From positions 62,001 to 126,000 of the forward strand of contig NZ_KB890497.1 in NCBI RefSeq assembly GCF_000373105.1: a stretch of 64,000 nucleotides of DNA, written 5' to 3'. A program made the position numbers and the translations under genes. Origin of the DNA: Neolewinella persica DSM 23188. Lineage in GTDB: Bacteria; Bacteroidota; Bacteroidia; Chitinophagales; Saprospiraceae. The notes under the pieces were generated by a model. That model had not been told where the DNA came from and searched no databases. It saw only the letters and a program-made list of their open reading frames with translations. Positions 25,324 to 32,805 of this stretch are shown one piece after another; position 1 is the stretch's first letter, and each line of letters opens with the position of its first letter.

Positions 25324-26086
25324 ATGTCACCCTTTCGCGGTAGAAACCTTTTTCCGGCAATCGCTGGTCCTGACCTTCGCGCTGCCAGTGGAGCAGCTGG
25401 CGGCTTTGTTGCCGCCGCCATTCACTCCCGATGTTTTTGAGGATCGCTACGCTTTCGTTGCCGTGGCGATGGTGCAAACGGAGAAGCTTCGCCCAAAAGG
25501 CTTTCCACGCTTCCTGGGCAACGATTTTTTTCTGAGTGGCTACCGGATTTTCTCCCGCTATACCAATCAGGCGGGGAAGCGACTACGAGGATTGTACATC
25601 CTGGAGTCTCAAACGGATAGCCGGAAGATGCAATTTATGGGGAACCTGATGACGCACTACAACTACTCGCTGATTGAGGTAGCGCAGCATCGCTCGGGGG
25701 AATTACTTGCGGAAGATGATGCCAAGGAGGGGGAGGAAGTTCCCTTTTACGAAGTTTCTAGCCCGACTGCCGGGTTCGACGTCAGAGTCAGGTACGAAGA
25801 CCAACCGGCCTTGCCCGCCGGTTCTCCTTTTGCCGACTGGAAGCAGGCCCGTCGTTTTGCGGGGCCGTTGCCCTTTACGCTTACCTACGACGCGGCTGCC
25901 GGGCAGGTGCTCATCGTTCAGGGAGTACGACAAAACTGGAAGCCACGGCCGGTGGCCGTAGAGAAATTGGTCTTGCCCTGGCTGGAGCAACGCGGCTTCG
26001 GGAACGCGGTATTAGCCAGTGCCTTTGTGGTTGAGAACATTCCGTATTACTGGAAAAAGGGCATCATAGAAAATTGGCAACCATGA
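25310..26086 (+). CDS. DUF2071 family protein
   Basis: 258 residues from ATG 25310, which overlaps the DoxX-like stop by 14 bp; a longer frame from 25286 is less likely. DUF2071 outline: SLVLTFALPVEQLAALLPPPFTPDVFEDRYAFVAVAMVQ at the start, FFLSGYRIFSRY, LYILESQTDSRKM, and QGVRQNWKPRPVAVEKL later. Such proteins are acetoacetate-decarboxylase-like beta-barrels of unknown function; no signal peptide is seen, so it is cytoplasmic. It is translationally coupled upstream and downstream. Confidence 0.85.
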   Translation: MNLLKCHPFAVETFFRQSLVLTFALPVEQLAALLPPPFTPDVFEDRYAFVAVAMVQTEKLRPKGFPRFLGNDFFLSGYRIFSRYTNQAGKRLRGLYILESQTDSRKMQFMGNLMTHYNYSLIEVAQHRSGELLAEDDAKEGEEVPFYEVSSPTAGFDVRVRYEDQPALPAGSPFADWKQARRFAGPLPFTLTYDAAAGQVLIVQGVRQNWKPRPVAVEKLVLPWLEQRGFGNAVLASAFVVENIPYYWKKGIIENWQP

Positions 26087-26832
26087 GGCAACCATTTCAG
26101 GGAGTAAGCAACATTGTCAGATTCAACTGGCACTTTTACCTCATTGCAGTGGTGGGCGTTTCCCTCGGTCTGTGGTTTGCGTCCTGGCTGGGTGGCTGGT
26201 GGTTCGTGGCTGGCCTTTGTCTGGCCTTTGGGGCGGTAGCTACCATGGTTATCTCACTGATTGTTTCGTGGTACATCTATGACCGGTCAGACCTCTATCG
26301 GCTGACCTGGTTGCCTGACCTGCAACCAGGCTCCCAAATTGTCAACATCCATGCGGGATTTGACGAAACCAGTGGTTTACTCACTAAGCGCTATCCTGAA
26401 GCGAGCCTACAGGTGTTTGATTTCTATGATCCGGAGCTTCATACCGAGATCTCCATCAAGCGGGCACGCGAAGCTTATGCGCCACACCCTGGTACGATGG
26501 CCGTTTCCACTACGGATATGCCATTAAAGGATGGTTCCGTTGACGTAATCTTTTTGCTACTGGCTGCCCATGAGATCAGAAATGCTGCCGAGCGGACGCA
26601 GTTCTTTGCCCTGCTGCGCCAGGCGCTGAAACCGGGTGGACGAATCATCGTCACCGAACACCTGCGGGACCCGGCCAACTTTTTGGCTTACACCGTCGGC
26701 GCTTTTCACTTCCTTGCCCACGAGGATTGGCGGCGAACCTTCGAGGGCGCTGCTTTGGCTGTTGTTGAAGAAAAAAAGCTAACGCCTTTTCTGACGACTT
26801 TTACCCTAGTTGCGTATGCTGATCCATCTTAA
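26083..26832 (+). CDS. Membrane-bound class I SAM-dependent methyltransferase
   Basis: 249 residues from ATG 26083, overlapping the DUF2071 stop as ATGA. Two N-terminal membrane helices (about 17-37 and 42-66) precede a Rossmann-type domain: IVNIHAGFDETSGLL (motif I variant), QVFDFYDP (motif II, acidic residue), TTDMPLKDGSVDVIFLLLAAHEI (motif IV) and ALKPGGRIIVTEHLRDPANFLAY (post-IV). The HLRDPANFLAYTVGAFHFL segment suggests a membrane-facing substrate. Substrate unknown; lipid or quinone is the inference. It overlaps the next gene. Confidence 0.83.
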   Translation: MRQPFQGVSNIVRFNWHFYLIAVVGVSLGLWFASWLGGWWFVAGLCLAFGAVATMVISLIVSWYIYDRSDLYRLTWLPDLQPGSQIVNIHAGFDETSGLLTKRYPEASLQVFDFYDPELHTEISIKRAREAYAPHPGTMAVSTTDMPLKDGSVDVIFLLLAAHEIRNAAERTQFFALLRQALKPGGRIIVTEHLRDPANFLAYTVGAFHFLAHEDWRRTFEGAALAVVEEKKLTPFLTTFTLVAYADPS

Positions 26833-27217
26833 TCTTATTGGAGCTCTTTTGGCAGTGCTCTCCGTCTTACACGCTTTCATTCCCGGTTATCTTAACTGGA
26901 AGCGAGACTTGCAGCCCCTGAGTCTGATGAACCGGCAAATGATGCAGACGCACATGATCTTTATCGCCATCACCGTTTTTGGGATCGGTCTGCTTTGCCT
27001 CACTTCAGCGCCGGAGCTTATCGGTACGCCACTGGGGCGCAAAATCGCGCTGGGGCTCTCTGTTTTTTGGGCGCTCCGACTGATCTTCCAGTTCTTTGTC
27101 TACTCCTCAGAACTATGGAAAGGGAAGAAATTTGAAACTTTCATTCACGTCATCGCCGTTGGGTTCTGGATTTACATGATGGTGGTGTTTGGGATGGTGG
27201 GGTTAGCGCTAAACTAG
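26816..27217 (+). CDS. Four-helix membrane protein, last gene of the DoxX/DUF2071 operon
   Basis: 133 residues from ATG 26816 (a TTG at 26810 is alternative), overlapping the methyltransferase by 17 bp. Four hydrophobic helices: about 5-24, 46-64, 77-98 and 111-131. A His- and Met-rich stretch (NRQMMQTHMIFIAITVFGIG) lies at the start of helix 2. I do not recognise the family. Its only clue to function is complete overlap-coupling with the three genes before it. Confidence 0.68.
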   Translation: MLIHLNLIGALLAVLSVLHAFIPGYLNWKRDLQPLSLMNRQMMQTHMIFIAITVFGIGLLCLTSAPELIGTPLGRKIALGLSVFWALRLIFQFFVYSSELWKGKKFETFIHVIAVGFWIYMMVVFGMVGLALN

Positions 27218-27254
27218 AATTGGAGTTAGGGTGATGAGCGTTTCGTCAGTATCA

Positions 27255-27352
27255 GAATTTACAATGTACAATTCAAGGTGTACCATTTGTAATTGCCTTG
27301 TAGCATGTGTGGGCTGCTTGGCGGGAAATCCTGAATTGTACATCGTAAATTC
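27255..27352. repeat. Inverted repeat GAATTTACAATGTACAATTCA
   Basis: Arms at 27255-27275 and 27332-27352 are near-perfect inverted copies (21 bp, one or two mismatches). Loop about 56 bases. It lies just upstream of the lipoprotein gene. Confidence 0.85.
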
Positions 27353-27395
27353 AGACCCCGCCAAATCTGAGCATATTATGAAAGAAATTATATTG

Positions 27396-27944
27396 ATGCG
27401 TTTCTTTCTTCTCGTCGCGATATTGCTTCTGATTGGATGCAATGATAGAGTAGATGACAGTGAAGTTTTCGAAGAGGAAGAAGTCATCCCTAGTACTATT
27501 CACCGCACCGATCAACCCGTCGAGGTTGGCATGCCGCAAATCTCACAAGTAGCGGTACCCGCCCAGGCCGAACCTCCTGTACTCGGTAAAATATTGGTTG
27601 GTGACTTCAATGGAGATCAGCTGAATGATACCCTTCTGAGTGTAAGTCGAGGAAGACTCGCTGGTTATTTGACGATACTGTCAGGGAATAAAGTATCAGA
27701 CACCTTAGGCTTAGGAAGGGAATATGGCTCGTTGTTCAATGATTTTAGCTGGGTAGATTCCTCTAGAATTGTTAGCCCAGGTATTTTCGAGGAAGTGACC
27801 TTCTCTGAAGATGGTGATGTTTTAGGCAGTAGGAAAGTTGAGGTGCAGTTTGATGCAATAGAACTCCTTGCTAGCGAGATTGGAGGGGGGATTCTTGCTT
27901 GGGAAAGTGATCGTGGGTGGTACTGGATTCATCAGGCAGACTGA
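27396..27944 (+). CDS. Lipoprotein with one FG-GAP-like motif
   Basis: 182 residues from ATG 27396 (ATG 27378 is possible but lengthens a clean signal peptide). Lipobox LLIGCND sets Cys14 as anchor. An acidic linker (EVFEEEEVIP) follows. The segment VGDFNGDQLNDTLLSVSRGRLAG looks like a calcium-binding FG-GAP loop, and the C-terminus ends in WESDRGWYWI. No enzyme signature. The gene follows the inverted repeat at 27255 and is followed by a GC-rich hairpin. Confidence 0.62.
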   Translation: MRFFLLVAILLLIGCNDRVDDSEVFEEEEVIPSTIHRTDQPVEVGMPQISQVAVPAQAEPPVLGKILVGDFNGDQLNDTLLSVSRGRLAGYLTILSGNKVSDTLGLGREYGSLFNDFSWVDSSRIVSPGIFEEVTFSEDGDVLGSRKVEVQFDAIELLASEIGGGILAWESDRGWYWIHQAD

Positions 27945-27958
27945 TAATGGGCCTCCGG

Positions 27959-27999
27959 CCGAAGGGCGCTCCGCGCACGAGCGGAAGCGCCTGCTTCGG
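27959..27999. repeat. GC-rich hairpin CCGAAGGGCGCTCCGC
   Basis: CCGAAGGGCGCTCCGC pairs with GCGGAAGCGCCTGCTTCGG around GCACGA. A similar GGGCGCTTCCGC text occurs near 45395. It could double as a transcription stop for the lipoprotein gene, but lacks a T-run. Confidence 0.6.
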
Positions 28000-28118
28000 C
28001 AACGCGACTGGGTCGCGGCCGGAAGAACCATGGGCCAATTATTGGCCTCCTTCGTCGAAACTATTTTGCATTGGTTAAGGATAGGGTTAACTTCTTTACC
28101 ACACCAATACCCTAAAAG

Positions 28119-28682
28119 ATGATACACGGCCCTTCTCGCATTTCCGGCCATTCTGGTACGGATAAAAAACACAAGAAAGCATTTACAAAATGGCGTAAAT
28201 GGCAACGTGAAGACTCAATGACTTACGAAGGCGGCCGCGAAACTGCCCAGCGATCGGGTAGATACGTTAGTGAACATAAAAGGTCAGCTTCGGAGAGAAA
28301 TTGGCTGATCATACTTGGGCTTCCAATTGTCCTTATTGCGTTGATCGGTGGTGCTTGGTTGCTTTATCATGCAGCAGGTGGTGTGTTATCTTCGATCGAT
28401 CAGCCTGAAATATTGACGTTGCCTCCTCAGAATGATGTGCAACGACTACAGGCCTACCGATCCTATCAGAGGACGGCAAACAATAACCTTCAGAAAGGCG
28501 ACTACGAGGAAGCCCGGGATAACTTTTACCTTGCACTGGAAATGGCACCCTTTAGCCAGACTGCTCGGAAAGGATTAGTCGAAGTCGTGGAGTACATCTG
28601 CGAAAAAGACCTGAATTACTGCGAGGAAGCATTGACGCAGCGTGACTACCTGAACAAAACAGTGCGGAGAAAGGAGCCTTAG
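28119..28682 (+). CDS. Single-pass membrane protein with TPR-like tail
   Basis: 187 residues from ATG 28119; an in-frame ATG at 28218 is an alternative start. A basic N-terminal part (about 1-58, HKKAFTKWRKWQRED) precedes one membrane helix (about 62-88, WLIILGLPIVLIALIGGAWLLYH). The C-terminal region (about 105-187) contains one TPR-like helix pair: NNLQKGDYEEARDNFYLALEMAP. Topology therefore places the short tail outside. No family is recognised; no neighbours on the same strand are close enough to be an operon. Confidence 0.62.
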   Translation: MIHGPSRISGHSGTDKKHKKAFTKWRKWQREDSMTYEGGRETAQRSGRYVSEHKRSASERNWLIILGLPIVLIALIGGAWLLYHAAGGVLSSIDQPEILTLPPQNDVQRLQAYRSYQRTANNNLQKGDYEEARDNFYLALEMAPFSQTARKGLVEVVEYICEKDLNYCEEALTQRDYLNKTVRRKEP

Positions 28683-28714
28683 GTAACCTCCCCTGCTCCT
28701 TAATACTTCTCCTC

Positions 28715-28731
28715 GCACCTGCGACCGCGCC
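28715..28731 (+). repeat. Dispersed core repeat, copy 8
   Basis: GCACCTGCGACCGCGCC, preceded by CCTGCTCCTTAATACTTCTCCTC, matching the family arm. Confidence 0.85.
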
Positions 28732-28871
28732 AGAAAAGCATCTTATCAGTAGCCCGTAAAAGCCTTCGGCGTAAAATCTCCCATTAGCTATGCTGCTGCC
28801 TGCGGCGGTCCCTGATTCTCTCCTTCTCCATTTATTACCAACCAAGCCCTAAATTGTCCCCCAAAACCACC

Positions 28872-29303
28872 ATGCTAAGATTACTACTCCCCCTGCTTTG
28901 TTGCTGCTTACTCACCTACTCCTGCCAGGAGAAAAGAGAAGTGGTTGAAGAAGTCAACATCGAAAAGGTCGTAGACGGAGACGCGGAACCCGGGCTGATG
29001 CACACGGTCTATTTCTGGTTGAACGATGACGTAGACGAAGCCTCCGCCGAAACCTTCGAAGCCGGGGTATGGAACCTGGAAGGCATTCCTTCCGTAAAAC
29101 GGATGTTCTTCGGCCCGGCAGCGGGAACCCCCAGCCGGGATGTCACTGACAACTCCTTCGATTATGCGCTGATTCTTTGGTTCGACGATGTGGCTGGCCA
29201 CGATGAATACCAAACGCACGCTATACACACCAAATTTGTCGAAGAGCAAGGCGCAAAATTTAAGAAAGTCCGGGTTCGCGATAACTTGTTGAGTGAGCGG
29301 TAA
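28872..29303 (+). CDS. Lipoprotein with Dabb (stress-responsive A/B barrel) domain
   Basis: 143 residues from ATG 28872. Lipobox LLTYSCQ gives Cys18. A short acidic spacer (EVVEEVNIEKVVDGD) follows, and about 44-140 form a Dabb dimeric alpha-beta barrel: MHTVYFWLND at the start, IPSVKRMFFGP, DNSFDYALILWFDDVAGHDEYQTHAIHTKFVEE at the end. Dabb domains often act as homodimers and several are involved in stress response; here it is exported and lipid anchored, which is a usual arrangement in Bacteroidota. Substrate unknown. Confidence 0.82.
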   Translation: MLRLLLPLLCCCLLTYSCQEKREVVEEVNIEKVVDGDAEPGLMHTVYFWLNDDVDEASAETFEAGVWNLEGIPSVKRMFFGPAAGTPSRDVTDNSFDYALILWFDDVAGHDEYQTHAIHTKFVEEQGAKFKKVRVRDNLLSER

Positions 29304-29384
29304 ATAATAGTTGAAGCTTAATCTCAGGTAATTTTGACGGGATGTTAAGTGAAGAAACCAGGAAGGTATTATACCTGAATACTG

Positions 29385-29470
29385 CGCCCTGAATGCTTAA
29401 CGCTGATCGCTGAAAACTGAGCCTTGGATACTTAATGCTGATCACTGAAAACTGACTTCAAAATACTGAC
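29385..29470. repeat. Degenerate CTGATCGCTGAAAACTGA tandem repeats
   Basis: Successive CTGAATACTG, CTGATCGCTGAAAACTGA, CTTAATGCTGATCACTGAAAACTGA and AATACTGACCCCTGGCTGCTGAC text. It runs up to the start of the TSUP frame. Confidence 0.7.
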
Positions 29471-29472
29471 CC

Positions 29473-30249
29473 CTGGCTGCTGACTTCCTATTTCTTCTTC
29501 CAGTCTTCTTCTTCATCGCGCTGTTCTACGCCATGGCGGGCTTTGGCGGTGGTTCCAGCTATTTGGCGGTGTTGGCACTGGCTACCTTACCCACGACCGA
29601 GATGCGGGCCATTGCGTTAGTCTGCAACATCATTGTAGCCGGAGGGGGCGTTTTCCATTTTGTCAGAGCTGGTGAAATGCCCTGGCGAAGAGCTTTGCCA
29701 CTGGTGTTGTGCAGTGTGCCGGCAGCTTTTCTTGGCGGGAGGATAGCGTTGCCGCGCGAGCAATTTCTGGGGCTGCTCGGTGTCGTATTGCTGCTGGCCG
29801 GACTGGCGATGTGGTGGCGGACGGGAGTGGCAGCTACTAAGCCGGAGGAACAATCCGTGGAGCCAGAGAAGAAACAAGTAATCGGGAAGGAGGTTTCCTC
29901 AGGGCTGCTGGGTACCGTCCTGGGCTTCCTGGCGGGGCTGGTTAGCATCGGCGGCGGGATTTTCCTCAGCCCGGTACTCTTCCTGCAGCGCTGGGCCGCT
30001 GCCAGAGAAATTGCTGCGGTCACCAGTCTGTTCATTTTTGTGAATTCTGTGGCTGGGCTGGCCGGTCAATTTAGTAAAGGCATTGAGGTGACCTGGCAAC
30101 TAATGGCTGCTTTGGCAATTACGGTTCTTATCGGAGGGCAGATCGGGACGCGGCTCACGCTGAGAAGACTATCGCCAACGGCGATCCGCAGGGTCGCAGC
30201 CGTATTGATCATCGTGGTAGGGCTACGATTGCTGGTACAGGTGTTTTGA
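29473..30249 (+). CDS. TSUP (TauE/SafE) membrane permease, start uncertain
   Basis: The ATG at 29533 gives 238 residues, but the frame is open back to 29470 and encodes LFLLPVFFFIALFY just before it, which matches the first half of the usual first TSUP helix. The only upstream initiation candidate is CTG 29473, so the true start is either a rare codon or the gene was clipped by the repeats on its left. Downstream it is a normal TSUP: AMAGFGGGSSYLAVL, GFLAGLVSIGGGIFLSPVL (second half repeat), about eight helices and a cytoplasmic linker EEQSVEPEKKQVIGKE. TSUP proteins export or import small organic anions and sulfonates. No operon partner. Confidence 0.75.
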   Translation: MAADFLFLLPVFFFIALFYAMAGFGGGSSYLAVLALATLPTTEMRAIALVCNIIVAGGGVFHFVRAGEMPWRRALPLVLCSVPAAFLGGRIALPREQFLGLLGVVLLLAGLAMWWRTGVAATKPEEQSVEPEKKQVIGKEVSSGLLGTVLGFLAGLVSIGGGIFLSPVLFLQRWAAAREIAAVTSLFIFVNSVAGLAGQFSKGIEVTWQLMAALAITVLIGGQIGTRLTLRRLSPTAIRRVAAVLIIVVGLRLLVQVF

Positions 30250-30381
30250 GGTCGGCTGTCGCCGTCTTGTAAGTGCTACCTGCCAACGAAGTTGAGGTTG
30301 CCGGGGTTACGGACTTAGTGCCTATTAGCTACTTTATTAAACACAACTGATCTTTTTTCTGTCTATAAATAAAAAGCGTCT

Positions 30382-30389
30382 TATCTTTG
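30382..30389 (+). promoter_or_regulatory. Promoter -7 box TATCTTTG of rpsP
   Basis: TATCTTTG matches TAnnTTTG exactly, followed by CACGC. A T-rich tract (ACTGATCTTTTTTCTG) lies in the -33 zone. It would start transcription near 30393, giving an untranslated leader of about 70 bases. Confidence 0.75.
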
Positions 30390-30405
30390 CACGCTCTAAG
30401 ACAAA

Positions 30406-30436
30406 ACCGGTCGTCCCTTCCCGGGAGGAAACCGGT
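30406..30436 (+). promoter_or_regulatory. Leader hairpin of rpsP mRNA
   Basis: ACCGGT at each end, with CCCTTCCCGGGAGG between, can fold as a stem with the inner TCCCGGGA palindrome. It lies between the promoter and the start codon and could serve as an autoregulatory site; this is conjecture. Confidence 0.4.
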
Positions 30437-30464
30437 ACTTAACTAATAAAGATAATTTGTCATT

Positions 30465-31154
30465 ATGCCAGTACGTATTCGCCTCCAGCGCCACGGTCGT
30501 CGCAAGCGTCCCTTTTACCACATCGTAGCAGCTGATGCTCGCGCACCCCGCGACGGTAAGTTCATCGAGAAGCTCGGTACCTATAACCCAATGACGGTTC
30601 CTGCCACCATTGAGTTAGACCACATGGCTTCTTACAAGTGGATTATGAAAGGCGCCCAGCCTTCTGATACCGTTCGTGCCATCCTCCGTTTTAAAGGAGT
30701 AATGTACTTCAAGCACCTCATGCGCGGTGTTGAAAAAGGTGCCCTCACGCAAGAGGAAGCCAGCAAGAAGTTCCAGGAATGGATCGACGCAAAGGAAGGC
30801 AAAGTTGCCACCCGCCGCGAAGCAGAAGCTAAGAAGCAGGATGACCTCCTCGCGAAGATCTCCGGTACCGTTCCGGTCGTCAAAGCTCCAGCGCCCGTAG
30901 AGGTGGAAACGCCAGCAGCAGAAGCTGCTGCTGAAGAAGCCGCTCCCGTTGTAACGCCTACAAGCGCGCTCGATGCTGCCATCGCTGAAGCCGCAGGTGA
31001 TACTGCCGCAGTAACGGAAGAAACCAAAAAAGCTGCCGCTAACGTGGCAGGTGAAGCCAAAGCCTCAGCCGAAGCCACGGAAGCTGCCGGTGAAGCCCTT
31101 GAGGCCGCCAGTGAAGCTACCGATGACGCTTCTGACGTTGTTGTAGACGCATAA
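30465..31154 (+). CDS. rpsP: 30S ribosomal protein S16 with long C-terminal tail
   Basis: 229 residues. The first 80 or so are standard S16: MPVRIRLQRHGRRKRPFYHIVAADAR, RDGKFIEKLGTYNP. It is a core 30S protein binding 16S rRNA in the body of the small subunit. Residues about 115-229 are an Ala/Glu/Thr-rich tail without Trp or Tyr, presumably disordered (AAEAAAEEAAPV, AEATEAAGEALEAASEAT). Tails of various length occur on Bacteroidota S16, but this one is as long as the body. It stands apart from rimM and trmD, and has its own promoter and terminator. Confidence 0.95.
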   Translation: MPVRIRLQRHGRRKRPFYHIVAADARAPRDGKFIEKLGTYNPMTVPATIELDHMASYKWIMKGAQPSDTVRAILRFKGVMYFKHLMRGVEKGALTQEEASKKFQEWIDAKEGKVATRREAEAKKQDDLLAKISGTVPVVKAPAPVEVETPAAEAAAEEAAPVVTPTSALDAAIAEAAGDTAAVTEETKKAAANVAGEAKASAEATEAAGEALEAASEATDDASDVVVDA

Positions 31155-31196
31155 GCCGTCCCGCTCCGGATTTCCGGAAACAACCTAACGATTACA

Positions 31197-31229
31197 AAGC
31201 CCCGCTTGCCATCTGGTAAGCGGGGCTTT
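31197..31229 (+). terminator. Rho-independent terminator after rpsP
   Basis: AAGCCCCGCTT and AAGCGGGGCTT stem with loop GCCATCTGGT, followed by TTTGTTT. Confidence 0.92.
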
Positions 31230-31239
31230 TGTTTCAAGT

Positions 31240-31429
31240 CCTCAGTTTATCCAGTTGTCGAGTTATCTGGTTGTCCAGTTATCACAGGTTATCAGGTTAT
31301 CGAGTTGTCGAATCGAGTTGTCCAGTTATCCAGGTTATCGGGCTTTGTCCGAAACATTTAGCCGCACTTTATAATTAGAAGTACCCGACAACCCGGTTTG
31401 ACAACCCGACAACCTGACTCGATAACTCG
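31240..31429. repeat. Degenerate GTTATC/GTTGTC repeat array
   Basis: Repeated short units GTTATCTGGTTGTCCAG, GTTATCAGGTTATCGAGTTG on the left, and the inverse CGACAACCCG, CGACAACCTGACTCGATAAC on the right, so arms can pair. The last unit touches the deacetylase start. Its motif also occurs near 23207. Confidence 0.8.
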
Positions 31430-32335
31430 ATGTTGAAAATCGCCTTCTCTCCAATCTACCGTTACGACCTCCCGGCGAAACATCGCTTCCCAATGGACAA
31501 ATACACTTTGCTACCTGAGCAACTGCTGTATGAAGGTACGATCACCGAGGATAATTTCTTCGCTCCGCAGCCACTGGCTGAGGAAGCTATCCTTCGGACG
31601 CATACACCGGAATATTGGGAGAAGCTAAAGACCAATTCCCTTAGCGTTAAAGAAGCCAGGGCTATCGGTTTCCCCATGCGGGAGGCACTGATCTCCCGTG
31701 GAAGGGTAATCGCACAAGGGACCCTCGACTGTGCCCGCCTGGCGCTTAACGGAGCGGGGGTAGCGCTCAATATCGCTGGCGGTACACATCACAGCTTTGC
31801 CGACCGGGGGGAGGGGTTCTGCGTCTTCAATGACATTGCCATCGCCGCCAACGAACTACTGTTTACCGGTGAAATACAAAAGGTGATGGTGATTGACCTG
31901 GACGTACACCAGGGTAACGGAACAGCCCACATCTTTGCAAATGAACCGCGGGTCTTTACGCTGAGTTTTCATGGCGCGAAAAACTACCCTAACCGTAAGC
32001 CACCGTCGGACCTCGACGTAGGTTTCCCAGACGGAACCACCGACAAAGATTACCTGGAAACCCTCTACAAAATGCTGCCCGATCTTTTGGATGCGGAGCT
32101 ACCGGACCTGGTGTTTTTCCTGAGCGGTGTGGACATCCTGGCGTCAGATAAGCTGGGTCGACTGGCCGTTAGCCTTGCCGGTTGCCGGGAGCGGGATCGC
32201 TTCGTCTTCCAGTGCTGCAAGGATCGCGGCCTCCCCGTTGCCGTCTGTATGGGCGGTGGTTACAGCGAACGCCTGGCGACCATCATTGAGGCACACGCCA
32301 ACACCTTCCGAATGGCCGATGCCGTTTTCTACTAA
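31430..32335 (+). CDS. Histone deacetylase-fold (class IV/HDAC11-like) deacetylase
   Basis: 301 residues, full length for bacterial members. All catalytic landmarks are visible: GGTHHSF (His120, His121), GFCVFNDI, the zinc site DLDVHQGNGT (Asp156, Asp158, His160), LSGVDILASD (third zinc Asp near 240) and GGGYS with the transition-state Tyr. Bacteria have no histones of this kind, so acetyl-lysine on other proteins or an acetylated small molecule is the likely substrate; acetylpolyamines are possible but the polyamine gate loop is absent. It acts in the cytoplasm. The gene is preceded by a repeat array, and ATG 31430 follows directly after it. Confidence 0.92.
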   Translation: MLKIAFSPIYRYDLPAKHRFPMDKYTLLPEQLLYEGTITEDNFFAPQPLAEEAILRTHTPEYWEKLKTNSLSVKEARAIGFPMREALISRGRVIAQGTLDCARLALNGAGVALNIAGGTHHSFADRGEGFCVFNDIAIAANELLFTGEIQKVMVIDLDVHQGNGTAHIFANEPRVFTLSFHGAKNYPNRKPPSDLDVGFPDGTTDKDYLETLYKMLPDLLDAELPDLVFFLSGVDILASDKLGRLAVSLAGCRERDRFVFQCCKDRGLPVAVCMGGGYSERLATIIEAHANTFRMADAVFY

Positions 32336-32423
32336 GCACCAGTGATCCATCGTATCTTGCACCTACAACTCCTCAATAGCGTTAATAGTCCAACAGACCA
32401 ATAGCCTAAGCATGACCATAAGC

Positions 32424-32714
32424 ATGACCAAACATACCCTGAAAAAACTGGAAACCCTGGCTAAGGAGCTGGGGTACAAGGTCAGGTACGAGAAAGGGAA
32501 TTTTCAATCTGGCTATTGCCTGGTGGAGCATCAACGGGTAGCCATCGTCAACAAATTCTTTGACACAGAAGGAAGGATCAATGTGCTCTTAGATATTCTA
32601 AGCCAGTACCGGACCAGCGAGGGGGAAAGAAAGCCGGTGCTGGATGATACGTCTACAAAATTATGGAAAGACTTAAGGCCTTTCCTGGGGATTAAAGAGG
32701 ATGAGGAAGAGTAG
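32424..32714 (+). CDS. Conserved small Bacteroidota protein
   Basis: 96 residues from ATG 32424; the ATG at 32412 would add four. The text KKLETLAKELGYKVRYEKGNFQSGYCLVEHQRVAIVNKFF is a conserved Bacteroidota sequence I recognise only as a hypothetical family. A GYxVRYEKGxFxSGYC pattern followed by an acidic tail (IKEDEEE) suggests a small cytoplasmic alpha/beta protein. No known domain. It follows the deacetylase gene on the same strand after 88 bp and is followed by a shared terminator. Confidence 0.7.
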   Translation: MTKHTLKKLETLAKELGYKVRYEKGNFQSGYCLVEHQRVAIVNKFFDTEGRINVLLDILSQYRTSEGERKPVLDDTSTKLWKDLRPFLGIKEDEEE

Positions 32715-32749
32715 AACTTAGTTGATACTTGCCGGACGTTAATCAAAAA

Positions 32750-32779
32750 GCCGGCTTCCCCCAAGTGGGAGAAGCCGGC
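32750..32779. terminator. Hairpin terminator between convergent genes
   Basis: GCCGGCTTCCC and GGGAGAAGCCGGC stem, loop CCAAGT. Followed by TTTTT on the minus strand, so it mainly serves the gene ending at 32806. Confidence 0.85.
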
Positions 32780-32805
32780 AAAGCAGTATAATTCAGACAA
32801 ATTTC

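Noticed and set aside
30632-31237. Ser/Ala-rich minus-strand ORF over rpsP
   Set aside because: It is antisense to the Ala-rich tail of S16 and has no family.
31240-31429. Possible CRISPR array from repeated GTTATC/GTTGTC units
   Set aside because: Units are short, irregular and lack spacers of even length; no cas genes.
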